A stretch of 64,000 bases of DNA from Lingula anatina (lineage: Eukaryota > Brachiopoda > Lingulata > Lingulida > Lingulidae). The notes beneath the pieces are model-generated. The model had not been told where the DNA came from, did no database searches, and saw only the letters and a program-made list of their open reading frames with translations. Below, in pieces: positions 25,303-40,300 of this stretch; position 1 is the stretch's first letter, and each line of letters opens with the position of its first letter. The stretch is taken from assembly GCF_001039355.2 (NCBI RefSeq), contig NW_019775526.1, forward strand, positions 57,002 through 121,001, written 5' to 3'. Position numbers and translations under genes: made by a program.

Positions 25303-28300
25303 CTAAAATGAAAAAACAGATTTACTTCAAAATGTGACAAGAGAAAGACTAAAAATAAAAATCAACAACAACAACAACAACATCCTCAAATTGCAAATTA
25401 AAAATTTAATCCACGCAAAAGCACTAACAATAGAACTTACAGAGCCATGGTCCTTCTGTCTGTTGGCTGGATCACTGAGGTTGCCATGGTAGCAGATACA
25501 GGACTAGAAGAATTGTTGTGATTGGTAGAATTTAGGGCAACTGGACTGAGGTCGTCCCTGCTGGCCATAGGACTTGACCCATTGGACTGGTCATGGGAGG
25601 ATGACCGGGAGAGGTCGGGGTGTTCCTTATCCTCTGGGCTGGTCAAGCGGTTACATGGTGACCACACAGAAGACTGAGACAGAGGCATGGACGAGCTGGT
25701 GGCCTGAATCACCGAGGTGGATGTGGACGCCAGGGCTTCAATGCTGTTTTGACGACTTACAGATTTGGGTTTGGGGTTGATGATCACTGAGCCATGGCCG
25801 TTTGGGAGTACATTCTTGGGGCTAGTGGAGCCCTCCACTGTAGAGGAATTCTTTTTACCGTTCTCCCTTGGTAATAGTTCAGAAACATGCTGGTCATAGC
25901 GATCTGTAGCTATATCTGACCGAAATGCTGAACATGGATTGCTAGAAATGTTCGTAGAGACCAAACCATCAGTGTTCAAAAGAGAGGAACTGGATGAGAT
26001 TCTGGATTTCAAACACATGGAGTCCATGAAGCTACCATTCATTTGATGGCTCAGTCGCTCGTTTGAGAAATCATATTTTCGATAATCAGACCCATATTTA
26101 TCGTGCCCGTAGGCACTCACATCATAGCCATACTTGGCTACATCGTAACCATATTTACTTGTGGTAGCCATCAAGTCCGGATAGGTATTGCTATTGTAAT
26201 GTAGAGTATGCTGGTACTGCCTTGGCTCCAAGTAGTAACCATTGGGATATGTGTGTTTGTCTGCCTCGGCTATTCTGTAACTATCTGCTGCACTAGGATA
26301 CAAGCCCGCTGTGGCAAACGCGGTGTGATAACTATGAGAGCGATACAAATCTGCCTCCAGACCAAAGTTATTGCTTGCATATGGGTACATCAACTCTGTG
26401 GGTGCCGCCGTCTTGAGGTCACCATTTTGGGCCGCTGTGAAACCACTGATGGGACTGTATGGGGAGTATCCATTCAGTCCATTCACTCCTTCCCTGTATG
26501 GTTGCTTTCTTTTCCTTCCTGTCTGCAGGTAGTCCTTGAGCTGGGGCTTGTTGGGTTTCTGCTTCTTCTGTGACTTAAACTTGGGACTGTAGGGAGATTC
26601 TTCTATTGGAGAGCCCAGTTCACTGAGAGTGTCACCACAGTCTATTATGGGATATGGGAGCTTGAACTCTGTACCACGTTTTCTAACTAAATCCTTACCC
26701 TCATCATCCCTGTAAATTGAATGTTGATAAGTTAAAACTTTCTTGGAGATATGAAATACCCGTGCAAAATTGCTTGCATAGAACTGAATAAATGCTGTAG
26801 CTTTATAGAACACTGAAAAGTACAAATTCTCTAAAGAATGTGCAAATTCAGCATATACTTTTGTATGATGAAATTTAATTTCCAAAATAGCATGAGTTGG
26901 AAGGATTAATGTAATTGATAAATAAATTTTTTAAAAAACTTACGTGAGGTGTCTGTGTGTGACAAGAACAAAATCTGGCTTGCTGTTCTTGTAAATAATC
27001 TTACAGCTACTCTGCAACCACAGCCACCTACAGTCTTTTGTCATCAGTCTGTAGGCTATCAAACCTGAGTTACCAGTTTTCATTACTAAAAAAATAAAAT
27101 AAATAAATAAATACTGGCATAATGTTACAGTTATTTCAGACCAATATACTTTCAAACGCACATCAACCTGACTAACTGGTTTTTTGAGCTTTATTAAAAG
27201 AATCAAAACACCCATATACCTTTACATCTATTGTTTATAGTGTTTAAACAATTATCTAATGATGCCTACACAGATGATTTCTATCAGGTTTCATTCTGTC
27301 TCTCCGTCAAGGTGTTCATGCTGTCTAGAACGTTATATATTTCAGAAACTGCGATGAAAGAAATCAGTTGATAAACATGTGGTGCTTCACACACACACAT
27401 TCCCACTGTGAATATCGTTAATTAGTCTGCTGCTGCCGTTCTATTCATCGAATACATGTTATGCTACACAAAAGTATAATGCTTCAAGTACTCCCTTTCA
27501 GGAAAACAAAGAATGTCAGGTGATACTGTAGTTCTGCTTAAAAACCCTGTTCAAGGACATTTAGTTTCACCATCTGCTCACACACCTTATTCCCAGAGCA
27601 ATGTATCTTGTAACTCAGTGTGTTAGTTGCAATAGTGTGTTACATGAAATGGCAAAAACTGTGCACATGTTCTTATACATACATATGTATAAATATATGT
27701 ACTCACATTCCTGATGTGCCGCAGAGTAATAGTTCAGATCATCTGGATGTATGAGATCATAGCCGCCTCGCGTTGCTAACTCTGGGTCTGTGTATCCAAA
27801 CAGTACTTTTCCCCTAATACATAAAAAAAATATTGATAGAATAACAAAGACTAAAACTATACTCTTCTTCAATTTAAATGTTGAAATTGAGTTGTATTAA
27901 TATAGAAATAATCTTTGACTGGAAAATGGGCAGTTTCTTTCACTAGGTGACCAGATACATAGGGACACCATCTATAATTGCAAATCTCATGTGGTCATCT
28001 GGTCATCTTGTGGCCTCATTAAGACCATTTCTTGTCTAAGTTTGCATAATTGTTAAAATAGTATCACGACCATCAACTGATATGTTTGTACACATGTAAC
28101 ACCTTGCTGATAAGATGAGAGAATTAGAATATATACTAGTACATGTATCTTGTAGTGATAATGTGATATATTAACATATTATCACAAGTGATAATTCGAT
28201 AAAGATAAGTAATTCAATGAGCCACCTGTGGTCAATGGACACTGGAGACAAGTCCATCTTGTGTTTGCTCTTAAACGTGTAGTCCCTCTGCTGCATGTCC

Positions 28301-31300
28301 AGCACTGGGAGTGGACCAAATGGACAGCAAGTTGCAAATAAAGCCAACAGAGGTTCTTCTGACTTCACATTCTGTCCATGAAGGTATTTCAGCCAGCCTG
28401 TGATCTCCAGGGTCTGTGAATAAAAGGGAGGAAAAAATATCAAATTGGCATCAGCTGGCAGGTGTTTTTCAATAACAAACAAAAGTGAAAAAAGAAAGAG
28501 AGAAGTCAGTACATTGGATTGATAACAAAGTGTATCAAAAAACAACTTGCAGATACATTGAAAGCAGCAAGTGAAATCCATTACAGATGCTTAACCAATT
28601 TAATATCTGTAGAAAATCTTGTTAATGTAATGATCTTTGAAAATATGTGCAAAAATATGTGCAATATGTGCAAAAATATACCATTTGTGAACACACAAAT
28701 CTACTTACAATAAAACCAGATGTATTGTCCAACAAACAACGGAACCGTACAGTGAAAGAGCGGTGCAGGAGATGAACATTTTCTGGAAAAAATATAAATA
28801 CATAGTTTAATTAAACTATGAAAATAAAACAAAATTAATTAAAAAGTTTGCATATTTTAAGATTTTTTCAATTTATTAAATGTTGAAAACTATGCTATTG
28901 ACAGTTTTTTATTTCCCACAAGTCATAAAGAGAAAAAATAAGATATCATTTCATTTAATTGATTATCATGGCATAGATTTGCCAATCTTTCGAATGACAT
29001 GGCAGAACAGTAACAATGCATAATTCAGTCTATGATCAAGAGGTTGGTTAAGTTGACCCACAGAGGGGTAAATAGGCACCTCATTAATCTCACTCATTAG
29101 TTAAAGATAATAGTCTTTGTAGAGAAGTATAATTGTTCAGAGGAGAACAATAACAGGGTTTGAGAAACAGTGTAATTTTCTGTACAGAATCAATATCCAC
29201 ATTGTCTCAGTAGACAGGTTAGCTGGGACTTGCTGATAAATAGTCTGACGCCAAAATAATTGTCAGACTTGCTAGAAAGTCCGCACAATCACAGACTGTC
29301 CCAGTGACTTAGAAATATTTGTGTGACAAATTTAAACAACAACTACAGTTTTTATTAGATTCATTTCTAAAAAGTATGAAACAGAAAGAAAAGGTTGAAA
29401 CCCATTCTGTGTAAAAGAATAGACACAAAGAGATATGTAACTCTTTTTTTTATTTTATAATTTTATACAAAACCACCACACTCTTTGTATATTTTGAAGT
29501 GTATTTTTCCATTTACAAAAACACATCATGGAGGTTTCTTTCTCATGCCTGAGGTTGCTGTACACTTATTTTTCAAGTGGTTTTTCCTATAAATACCTGA
29601 GTTCTCACCTTTCTCACTTTGCAACCATTAAGCTGATTTATGAAACCACATTTTTACAGTTTAACAGACAGACACTCAATTGAAAAAACATTTAAAAGAA
29701 ATTCCAAAATGAGAAAAAAATTAAGTCAATTAATCCTCAATGCCACGGCACACTTGGGTATTCTGCTAAAGTACCCTCCTAATTTCTAATTGTGATGGAT
29801 TCCAAATCACCATATTCTGCTTTCCTTTTTTTGGTTCAACCAATAATTTGAGATCTATGTGTATTACCCAGCTGAAATGTTGCCAATAAAGTGACAATCT
29901 CACAGTTTCCCTTATTGCATCTACCTGTCAGTTAGAAAGGCCATTATCACTAAGCAAGAGTGTATCTCATGTACGGCCATGTTAACAAGGTGTTTTTACT
30001 TAGCATAATTGTATACAAAATCCATACAAGCTGCTTTATAATTAGATCTACCTAATCTGACAGTATCAAATAGACAATCAAGAGAATGGAAGTATCTTGT
30101 GTCTCTGCTATATGAATGTATTGTTTTTCTTTTCAATGTTAGATCAGTTGCAGTTAGCACATCTCTACCAACACAAAAAGTTTAGATGAATAAGGTTTCT
30201 CTCTTTCTTTTTCTTCTGTCCTTACTTCTATCTACAGGTCAGTTTATCCCTCCTTCCTTTTCATCATTTCAAAGAACACTCAGGATAAAAAAACACCACA
30301 CCTCAAAATTTGCAATCCAAAGAATTTCCTATGGATCATTTAAGTTCTGACAACTGATACCATTTTAAAATACTCAGAGACTGCCAAGAAGGTCCTGGAA
30401 GGTATGTTGGACAAGAATGCTTTGAAGGCACCTGAAACCAAGTTAAATCTCTTTCTACTACGTACTATTATTACTATTATTATGAACAAGGATCAACATG
30501 CCCCCTAGCCTGATTGGCAAGTTATTTGGTTGATTGCCTTTTTTTGCTTTACCTGCCAACATAAGTTCCTGCAATGTCATACTAGACTTCTCTGGTGGTA
30601 ACATGGACGTCCATGAAAGCTGCCTCTTGAATTCTTCTCGATCTTCTGAGTGAATCAGTTCTAACACACTCTGGTGAATGATGTCCGACTGGAAAAAAAA
30701 AAAGAATTCAGATAAAGAATAAAGGCAAGGAACACATTAAGTCAGGCAAATAACCAAAGTACTAAATCTAGCAAAAGGAATGCATATCACAAATAAGAGA
30801 CAAGATGGAATTATAATATTACCATCGCCACAAGGTACATGTATTAATGGTAAGTCCCATTTCCTCAGCATCTATTTACAGTACTTTAGAAATAAGAAAG
30901 CAAGACAAAATGCCCTCAATGCCACCTCTGTTTGGAATACAAAACAGACACAAAATATATGAATATACATAAAAACAGCATTGTGATGTTAAGCATAATA
31001 GAAGTGTAATACTTTAAAGAAACAAATTACAAGCCATATATATTCTAAGTTTTCAGGAAAGCATGAAGCGACTATTGAGGTTCTTTTATGAAGGGATATT
31101 TTTCAATTCTTAGAACAACTCTAGGTCATCATGTGCCTTCTCTGGAAGTGATCCACAGAGACCGGAGGTTTTCCCCACTGGGGACCTATTTCTGAAATTA
31201 AACTCTTTTCATTACCTTGATTAGTTGCCTCCAGTAGCAACCTTACAAGGCGGGCATGATTAGAGATTGCAGCTATGTTTTCCCCCTTTTTCCTTTTTTT

Positions 31301-34300
31301 ATGTCCATGTGTTCTGAAAACTTGGGTTCACTAACATTTTTTTCTTTAAATATCTGACTGGATTAGAAGTGAATATTAAAAGTTGTAAATTTTTTCTCTG
31401 TCCCTCTTTTTTTCCTTTAAGTGATATAAGATAGGACATTCAATTGCCATAAGAAATCTAATTAATACCTAATCCAATCTGCTCCTTTCATGGATTCCTA
31501 AATCACCTTTTACTGTACGTGAAAAATATGCTGACATTTGTTGATGAAAAGTATATTCTAAACACTATGATATAATGTCCTCCTTTCTCACCCAAGAGAA
31601 TATTAGCTGACAAAGAAATAGACTATCTTCAGCCAGAATGCTTGTAACCTGTCACAAAAATATGGTCTGGGTGACAAATTCCTTTAATCACTTCATTATT
31701 TATAAAAGGCATTATGATCTCTGCACAAAGGATCTGTCAACAGCACCTTATTAGCTCAATTAAAAAAGAAATTAAGACAACATTACTGCCTGTGTTTCAA
31801 TCTGCCAATTTTCACAGAAATGAAGTCATCTAAATGCATCCACACATCCCTATTAATGGAGGAGCAGCCTTACTGGTGATGGCTCATTGGAGACAACACA
31901 TACCTAGCACCACTTTCTTTAATAAATGGGGAGTTTTTAAGTTTTCTTTTTTAATGTGTGTGATAATAACTGTCCAAAATGCCACCGAGTGAGGTAAAAC
32001 ACTCATTTTTTGGCACCACTGTATCAGACAGAGCATCTTAACCTCACGTTTTTCACTATACTTATCTAAATTGAATTTTCAAAAATGCCCCTACTTTATC
32101 TTCCTTGCTATATTTCAATTCAACTCTAGCTAAATTTTTTCACCTCAATCAACATTCTAAAAAATAGCACTTTCATTGTGAAAAAGTTTCACTTCAATTA
32201 CAAACCGGTCAACAAATCTTGCAATTTGACTTACTTCTGGAAATTTTAATAACCTTTTCATACTAAATATTGAATGTTGACCTTCATCAGATAAGAACAA
32301 CAGAATTACTGACTTCAGAAATCCTATCCCTTCACAATTCTACGACAAAATCAACTTACAAGGTATCACGTTTTTTTTTTTTTTGCCACATTAATTTTGG
32401 TGATATTTCAATTATAGTATTACAATCTAGACATTTATTTTGGTGACATTTCAATTACAATATTTTTTCCACATATGAACATTCAGAACTATTCACTGTC
32501 AATGCCAAAAATGTTGATTTCTCATGAAGCAAGTAAAAATAATAATTGTTTCCAACATTATCATCAAAATGAAAAACATTTAAAATAAAATCAATGAAAG
32601 AAGCTGCAAAATTACTTTTTTTGTCATTTTTGTTTGGTATAAAAAGTAATGAGTTTGCATGAGAAATAATTAGAAACATGACAGGGAGAAAACTTGTTTC
32701 TAACCATCCCACAGGGGAATTGGTTTAGATTGATGATGTCAGTGGAACAATTCCAGTGTGGAAATTAGCAGATTGTGCACACTGCCATGATTTCTCATAT
32801 TTTGACATTGATCTTCAGTCTGGTCATCTTTGGCGGACTTGATGCCTTCGCAATGACGGGTAAAAACTGCAGTCTATTTTAGCGCTGGTGAAAACTGGTA
32901 ACCTGGGCTCCCCAAGGGGTGATTAGAATTCAATTACAACCACTTATCACTGTTTAATCACACTTTTCATTGCTGTCTTTCACTTAATTAAAATGGACCT
33001 CGCCTTTTGCCTCTATTTCAATCCCAGTAATCCATCTCCATCTGGTTCTAGTGTCAACAAAGCCCTAGCTATATTGCCAACATGTTATTCAATTTAGCTC
33101 AACTTTAATTTCATGTCTTGAAAGGATTCTGAAATATTTTCTAAAGTGTCCATCTACTTATTGTCAACACGTTTACAAAAGCTGTTTATTGGTGTTGTTT
33201 CTTTGCGCCATAATCACATTCTTTGCTTCAACTTGCTTCTCAAGAAAAAAAAAAAAAAAAACTAAACCAAAAACAGAAACTGAAAATGCTGATTTTAAAA
33301 AATATTTAGTTAACTCCCAAAGGTTCAGTTTCATAAAGAGATAATACGATAACTTGATTATCACTGCTAAAACACAAGAAATGTCTCATATAAAGTCACT
33401 TGCATTTGGAGAATTTTTTCATATTTGCTTATATCAAAATTTTCTCTTTTAAAATGTACACAAAATGGTACAGAGAGCTCCAATCCGCACAAAGCTGCGG
33501 AGGCATACATATCAATTTAAATTTCTCAATAATCACAGGTTTACAAGTACACGCCTACATGAGAGCATATCAAAATCCATTTTTAACATAAAAAAACTAC
33601 AAAAAAGAATTTGTATACAAGTCACAAAATTCCCATTATATGTTCCATTTCCTCTCCAAGTGCTATTTCTCCATGCTAATTCAAACAGGTGCTTTGAGGA
33701 ATGACCCTTGGTGCACCCGCCACCCCTTAATTCCTCTTTATCAGTGCCACTATCTGGCTCAAGTACCAGGCAGGGAAGTTTTATGCATATCAGTCGTCTT
33801 AATGGATACTTTTACAAAATTCTCTTTTATCTTAATGTTGAAAATATATGCTTTCTAGTGTTCCTACTTATCTGACACACTTCTAAATGAAGGGGTGGCG
33901 GACAATTACACACTACGCTCACTACTCGGCAAGTGCAACATGCACAGACAAACAAGGGCAAAAGAAAAAAAAAATAACACAACTGCATCTTCAAAATATT
34001 ACATATAATTATGATATTAAAAAATCATATCACTTTTGTTAATTTTGTAAAAATAATATTCAAAAACAGTTTTTTAAAACAAATATCAGCAACATTCTTC
34101 TTTTTTTTTTCTTAATTGATTGCATGCTGTCAAATAATGGCTGTAACAGAAGGAAATATTTTCCAGGACCTTTCATGAATGCTGTAAGGTAAGTTTGATG
34201 TATTGTTTTCACCTTCATGCTCTAAAGATTCTTTTCGGATATTACCAATCAACTGAAATAACTTTCAACAAGCATATTTGGAAATAATGGTGCTAATGAT

Positions 34301-37300
34301 GACAGGTGAAATATCCTCATGAACATTCAAGTTCTTTTTTTTTCTACACATTTCAAGACTTCTGACTCAGGTCTTTAAGGTTTCATTTTTTCCTTAATTC
34401 CTGTTAATACGCACTTTAATTGATAAGACAGAAAGCACAAGGTCAGCAACAAAAGAGATAGTGTGCAAGATGCATGCAAAACTCCCATCATTTTTTTCAG
34501 AACTTCTTGTAATCCTGCTGAGCATCTAATTAAATGCTTCAGATTTACCTACATTCTCTATTGATCTGCCATTCAATTGAAACAATATCTACAGTAACCA
34601 TGGCAACCAGTTTATTCGCACATAGCTCTGTGATGCACTAAAAGTAGATCGGTTTTTGTTTTTGTCACTGACCGAATTGTTTTCTTGCTTGAAAATGTTG
34701 CCTTGCATGAAGAATAATGAAATGTTGTACAACACGCCTACAATCACGGTAGTAACAAATTTCAACCTATAAATTCAATTATTCATCATTATGTGCATGA
34801 CTGCAACTCTGATGTTGTGTGGTAAACCTCTGTTTGCCAAAATAGCGTATATTTCATATGCGAATCAGCTACCGCTAGACTCTGAATAACAGTCTCAATC
34901 GTGTCACAAACACCAGTGGTCAGCACCCAAAAAGCCATTACATTTAGGAGCAATTACAAAAATGATGTACTGATCTGGAAAATTAAGGGGATCACAAGCG
35001 ATGGATACCTGCTCGGAGGAGGAGTATATTGCATGTACACATGCCAAGATGTCTTGATTTAATGTTTCATGCCACACTTGTTGCTAACATGCTCACTTCC
35101 ACCAACAGATCAGCTAAATGTACCAAGAACACAAACAAGGTATCAACGAAATCATATTTCACAATGCCATCCACTTTTAAAATCTTTAAATAAAATGGAT
35201 CATTTTTTTTAAATCTGTTGTTCTTTTATTTTGTTTGGAAAATTATATTTAGTCAAAATTTATTCAAGATATACTTTTTCTTACCTGATGGAATCCCAGG
35301 TACTGTTCCACTGTTCTGGAGGCATAGAAAACCTCTGTATCACATGATATCACCATAAGAAACCCATTTAGAGCCTGAAATAAAATTTTAAAAAACTAGA
35401 CATCAAATATGGCATACATATACAGAGATCAAAGAAATAAAAAAAAAAATAAATTCAATGTCCTCTAGGCAAGATGGATGGTTAGAGCGCTTAAAATGAA
35501 ATTCATCAATTGTCCCCTTAATATCTGGATTGGCCTATCATGATAAAAAAGAAACAAATTTGCATTTCCAGTAGCCAGGGATAACTAACATGATTTATTC
35601 AGTGCATGAAAATGACGATTGCTCACCAAATATCAAAATGGTGGATGAATCATATGCAGTTTACCTTGTTGTCTGAGGTGAAAGCGTTAAAACATCCTTA
35701 GCAATTCTACCCTAGACTATTTTACATTATTTAACCAGCATTTACACCCACATATCTGAGCAACAGAAGACAATGACGGCAATGACATGAACAGAGATAA
35801 GTAATCAGAATATATACAAACACTTAGAGAAGTATACACATTTTATCAATCAAACATGTTTACAAGTCACTTTAGAGTTTTTAAAAATCATCTTAAGAAT
35901 ATGTACCAAAAGTCATCGTCAGTGCTCCAAAATTGAATTTTCTAATTCTGTCTGCAGCCTTGACTTTCAATGTCTGATTTTCAAATAGCAGTCACATCTT
36001 ACAAATTAGGCAAAAATGTCAATTATTTCTCTCCAATAAACTGTGTATTTAAATTCCCAAATATGTCTACATTTTTTTTCTGAAGGAGGAAAATGGAAGG
36101 AAAAGGAGAACGACTGAGAGAGGGTACTCAATTACAAATTAAGTGTAACTACATAACAATTAAAAAAAATCAATAATGACATTTTTGGGTAAAAATATTG
36201 TCAGTGCCTGGAATGGGTAGGTTGTAGCACATATCTTTCACTGATAATTGGTTTGTTCCAGCTGACTGGCTGCATACACACCCAGAAAGGCAGAAAGGAA
36301 AAGCGGGTTCATGAGAAAATATTGAGGACAAAAAAAAGCAGTTTTGCAGACATCTCCAGACACAATGCTGATGAGCTTGCTGAATGTTTCCGTTTGCCTT
36401 GCTAACAGCAGGTCCCCAGGTGATTATTTCACCTGTCTGTGTAAGTTAATATCAGACAGTTTGTAAATCAATCAATTTGAATTGCTAAAAAAAGTTAGCA
36501 TTTTCTCATAAAGTTTTTTAAAATCAAATTTAACTTTTATGTCTGCCATAAAAAAGAATAAATACATTTGTTATCCGTAAGTCACTAACTTAATGATTGA
36601 CTTTAATAAACAAAATCCATCTGTTTTTTTTTTAGTATCTATCAAAGAAAAAAGAAAATACAAACCTTTAAATAAAACAAAATAAAATCATCATCCACAT
36701 CTTAGAATCGCAGATGAAGATTAGAAGAACAACGCTGCAAATTGAAGAAACTATTCCATGTATTCAGAAAAATGTCTTACCTGAAGATTGCATTCCCCCT
36801 CTGAGTTGATATCAGGATCTGTGAAGAGATGCCCATGATGGCTTCCTATGTGGTGCTCTAAACCATAGTGCTTATTTTGTAACACAGCTGGAATTTGAAA
36901 TAAAAACAGAATAAGACTTTGGGATTACAAAGAAAATAAAGGTGTTAATATTGATCTCAAAACATGAAAAAAAAATCACAGGTGTTTTATCATACAAAGT
37001 CCTTAAAAACTGTTCAAAGAATTATTTTCTGACAATTTTCTAAAGGGATTTTCATGAGTTATTATTTGGCTTTTCAAAAGAAAAAAATGTACTTCTATAC
37101 TGACTAACATCTGACAGGCAGTTTTAGGCTGCAAGATAAGTTGGACAAGGATTCCAATTGTGTCCCTGAAGTTAAGAGCACTAAACAACCTGGTTTTGCA
37201 TGAGCACTGATGCATGGCTAGTTCTGTATATGTACCATATTGCTTTACCAGATGATTATGACCGACTAGGTTAACAGTTGTAAGTAATTTTCCAATTTAA

Positions 37301-40300
37301 GTTGATTTTAAATCTTTCCTGACATACTTAACAATGTGCAACTAGGTCTAGTATTTAAGAAGAGAGAAATATCATTCTCACATAGAACTTAATTTTATTT
37401 TCTTTAATGCCGTCATGTAATCTATTCATTCCAATTTAAAAGGAATGCGACAAGGGTGCTTCCATGCTTTTCACAGAAGTAAAAAAACATTTTTTAGTTT
37501 CATCACAGGCAAACATGGCTTGACACTCTTAAAACATGCATTTTGTATAAGCCGTAAAACTATTCAAAACCTAAAACTAGATTATGTCCCCTTAATAGAA
37601 AAGAAGCTTGTAAGCAGAAAGAGATCTCCCCCATAACTCCCAAATGGTGTAAGGACACTCAAAGGGGGCGGGAACAAGCACTTAAGAACCCCACATGTGT
37701 CAATAGCGCAACTCAATCCACAAGCTTTACTGGAAAAGAACATCCACATAAATCAACTCCAGTCGTCATGGACAATTTCCCTGTCAGATAATATTAGCGC
37801 CTCTGCACAGCTTTGATTACTCTCTGTTTTGTTGACAGTCAGTCTATCATGAAGAAGGGTTCTATGCTGTATTCAAAGTCAATGCGTTCAAAGCTGCCGT
37901 GCTATTGATACAGCGCAGTGCTCTCTGAGCTGATCTGTGTTGACAACATTGATTTTACTATGACATCAGCACAAAACTTGACAGACTCCTCTGCATGGGT
38001 ACCCACGGAACAATCCTAGCCCAGACAAAGGCACAAAGGGAGGGGAAAAACAGGGGTGGATTCAGTGAGAAATACTACCTCCCTGTACAGGGTACCAACA
38101 AAACAGACAAATAATTAAACTTAATGAAACTCCTCATTTCTGTGGTCGGTTAGATATGGTTCTCAATTTCATTAAATCCTTGTCAGCTGCCAAACTATCC
38201 AACAGAAGACCACTTGTTCTCTTAAATGATCTGGTTTGGATAAATACATTAACCAAATACATTATTTTATAATTTTCTTCCTGCTTGATCTATTTCTCTT
38301 AATATTTTTGTTAAAAAAAACTTGCCCAAAATGACCCCCTTTTCCAAATGACAAATTTTACAGACAGAACCCAAAGATATTTATGACAACTGGGCCTAGG
38401 GGAAGACAACTAAGTGCAAATTTTCTAATCTGAGTATACTAAAGACTGCTAGAGTCATATATCATTTGATGACATTCTTATTATATGTACTCCAGAACAC
38501 AACTCCAAAAGGCATCGTGAAAATTTGCCAGTTAGGTGAATTTAATCAGTAACTCTACTTTAATAAAATGTGATGGTCTTTTTCATATTCAATTTTCACG
38601 AATTGAATTTGCCACTCTAAAAAGAAATTAAAAAAGTGATTTCATTATCCTAAAATTTATATATAATCAATAAATTCAGCATCTACCTGATTAGTATATA
38701 AGTCCCTCTCTGGTAATGACATTCCATTTTGTACACATTATCTGAACATAAATTTGGTTACAGACTGCCAATTTGTACCATTTATCAAATTGGACACCTG
38801 CATTTTACTACTCCTCATTAAAACGTCAACACTTGAAAAGTGGGTAGACAGGGAACATGGAGGGACTCCATTACACCTGAACTTAGCCGGTTTCAATTTC
38901 CACCAATTTCCTTAGAAAACTGATTCACAAAGGTATCCTATTCAAACTTCAAAAATGCCAAATTTTAAATGAGCAAAATGAGAATTATTTTTTGTCTGAA
39001 TTAAGAACATTCAAATGCTTGTGCATTAGTTTTTAAAATATTTTTCAAAAATGCTAAAAATGTAAAATTATCAAAAGCTTGTATGTAAACTTTTCTCAAA
39101 ATAAATTAAATCACAATTCATCTAAATTTTTAGTTTTATTAAATGTTATAAAATGTTAAAAACATTTTTCTGATAATTTGTACCATATCTTTAACCTGTC
39201 TACATTTTAAAGTTTTGGATGACAAGTGTCCCACTGTCAATTATAATGAAGAGTTGTTTTATCTGCATTGTGCAAGGCCACAGATGCTAAGGCTTTGTTT
39301 CTAATCACAAATTTTCTGGTATAATGAGGCATAACACACATAGTCAAATCACACTGTTCATTGCTCATTTCTGCTTCACTTAGCCTCACTGCATGAGAGA
39401 TTCATTTCACTGACTGCGTCATTAATTTAATGAGAATGACACTCCTGTTAATCTTTTAGCTCTTCAGTGACAATTCCTTTGTTTTTGTTCTCATCCGGAT
39501 ATGACAAATTTGGATGATTTCGTCCATTTTATGCAGAAATCGTCATGGAATATGACAATCTTTCACTTTTGTGCCATCCGAGATTTTGCAGTCAATTTCA
39601 ATTATTCTAACTACCCAATATGGTGGTAAGTAAATAAACAAATATGAAATAATAATAATGAAGTTAAATTTTGTTAATCAAAAAGTCAAAAATAAAAAAA
39701 AAATAGTTATCACATGAAAATTTTAAAAAGTGAACAAATCGCCCACATAAACAGATGCGCTTCTTTTTTCTTTGCGTCCCCTTGGAACTATTGGCAAGGT
39801 GAGCTGACCCCAAAGTCACTAGGTACAATGTTTAAGTCAACAGCCTGTGAATTGGGGCACAACTGGTCATTATTGATATGGAGCTCTTATCCAGGTTCCT
39901 CCATGCACATTAAATTCCATGAGCATGCACCAATATGTCACATACTCAAAAAAATTCAAAACTCTAAATAGTCTAAATGCTGGATAGGAAAATGTGTAAA
40001 AAGTGGAATTATTCTAAATGGACTGATGTTGGATTTATTTTTCACATTTGAATGTACAATATTGGCAAATAAGTAATGGTACTTTTGTCATACAAGAAAA
40101 GGCCATTTCAGTGCAAATCTTTTTGATATTCAATGCGCATGAAAAGTGAACCCAGACACTATCATAAATGTCAAAAACAGTACCGATGAAACCTTCAGGA
40201 GTCGATAAATGTTTTACGACATACTTTATCTGTGTTCAACCTCTAAAAACGCAACCAGGCAGAGAACAAATGTGTAAAACTTAAAAGGATTTTAATTTGG

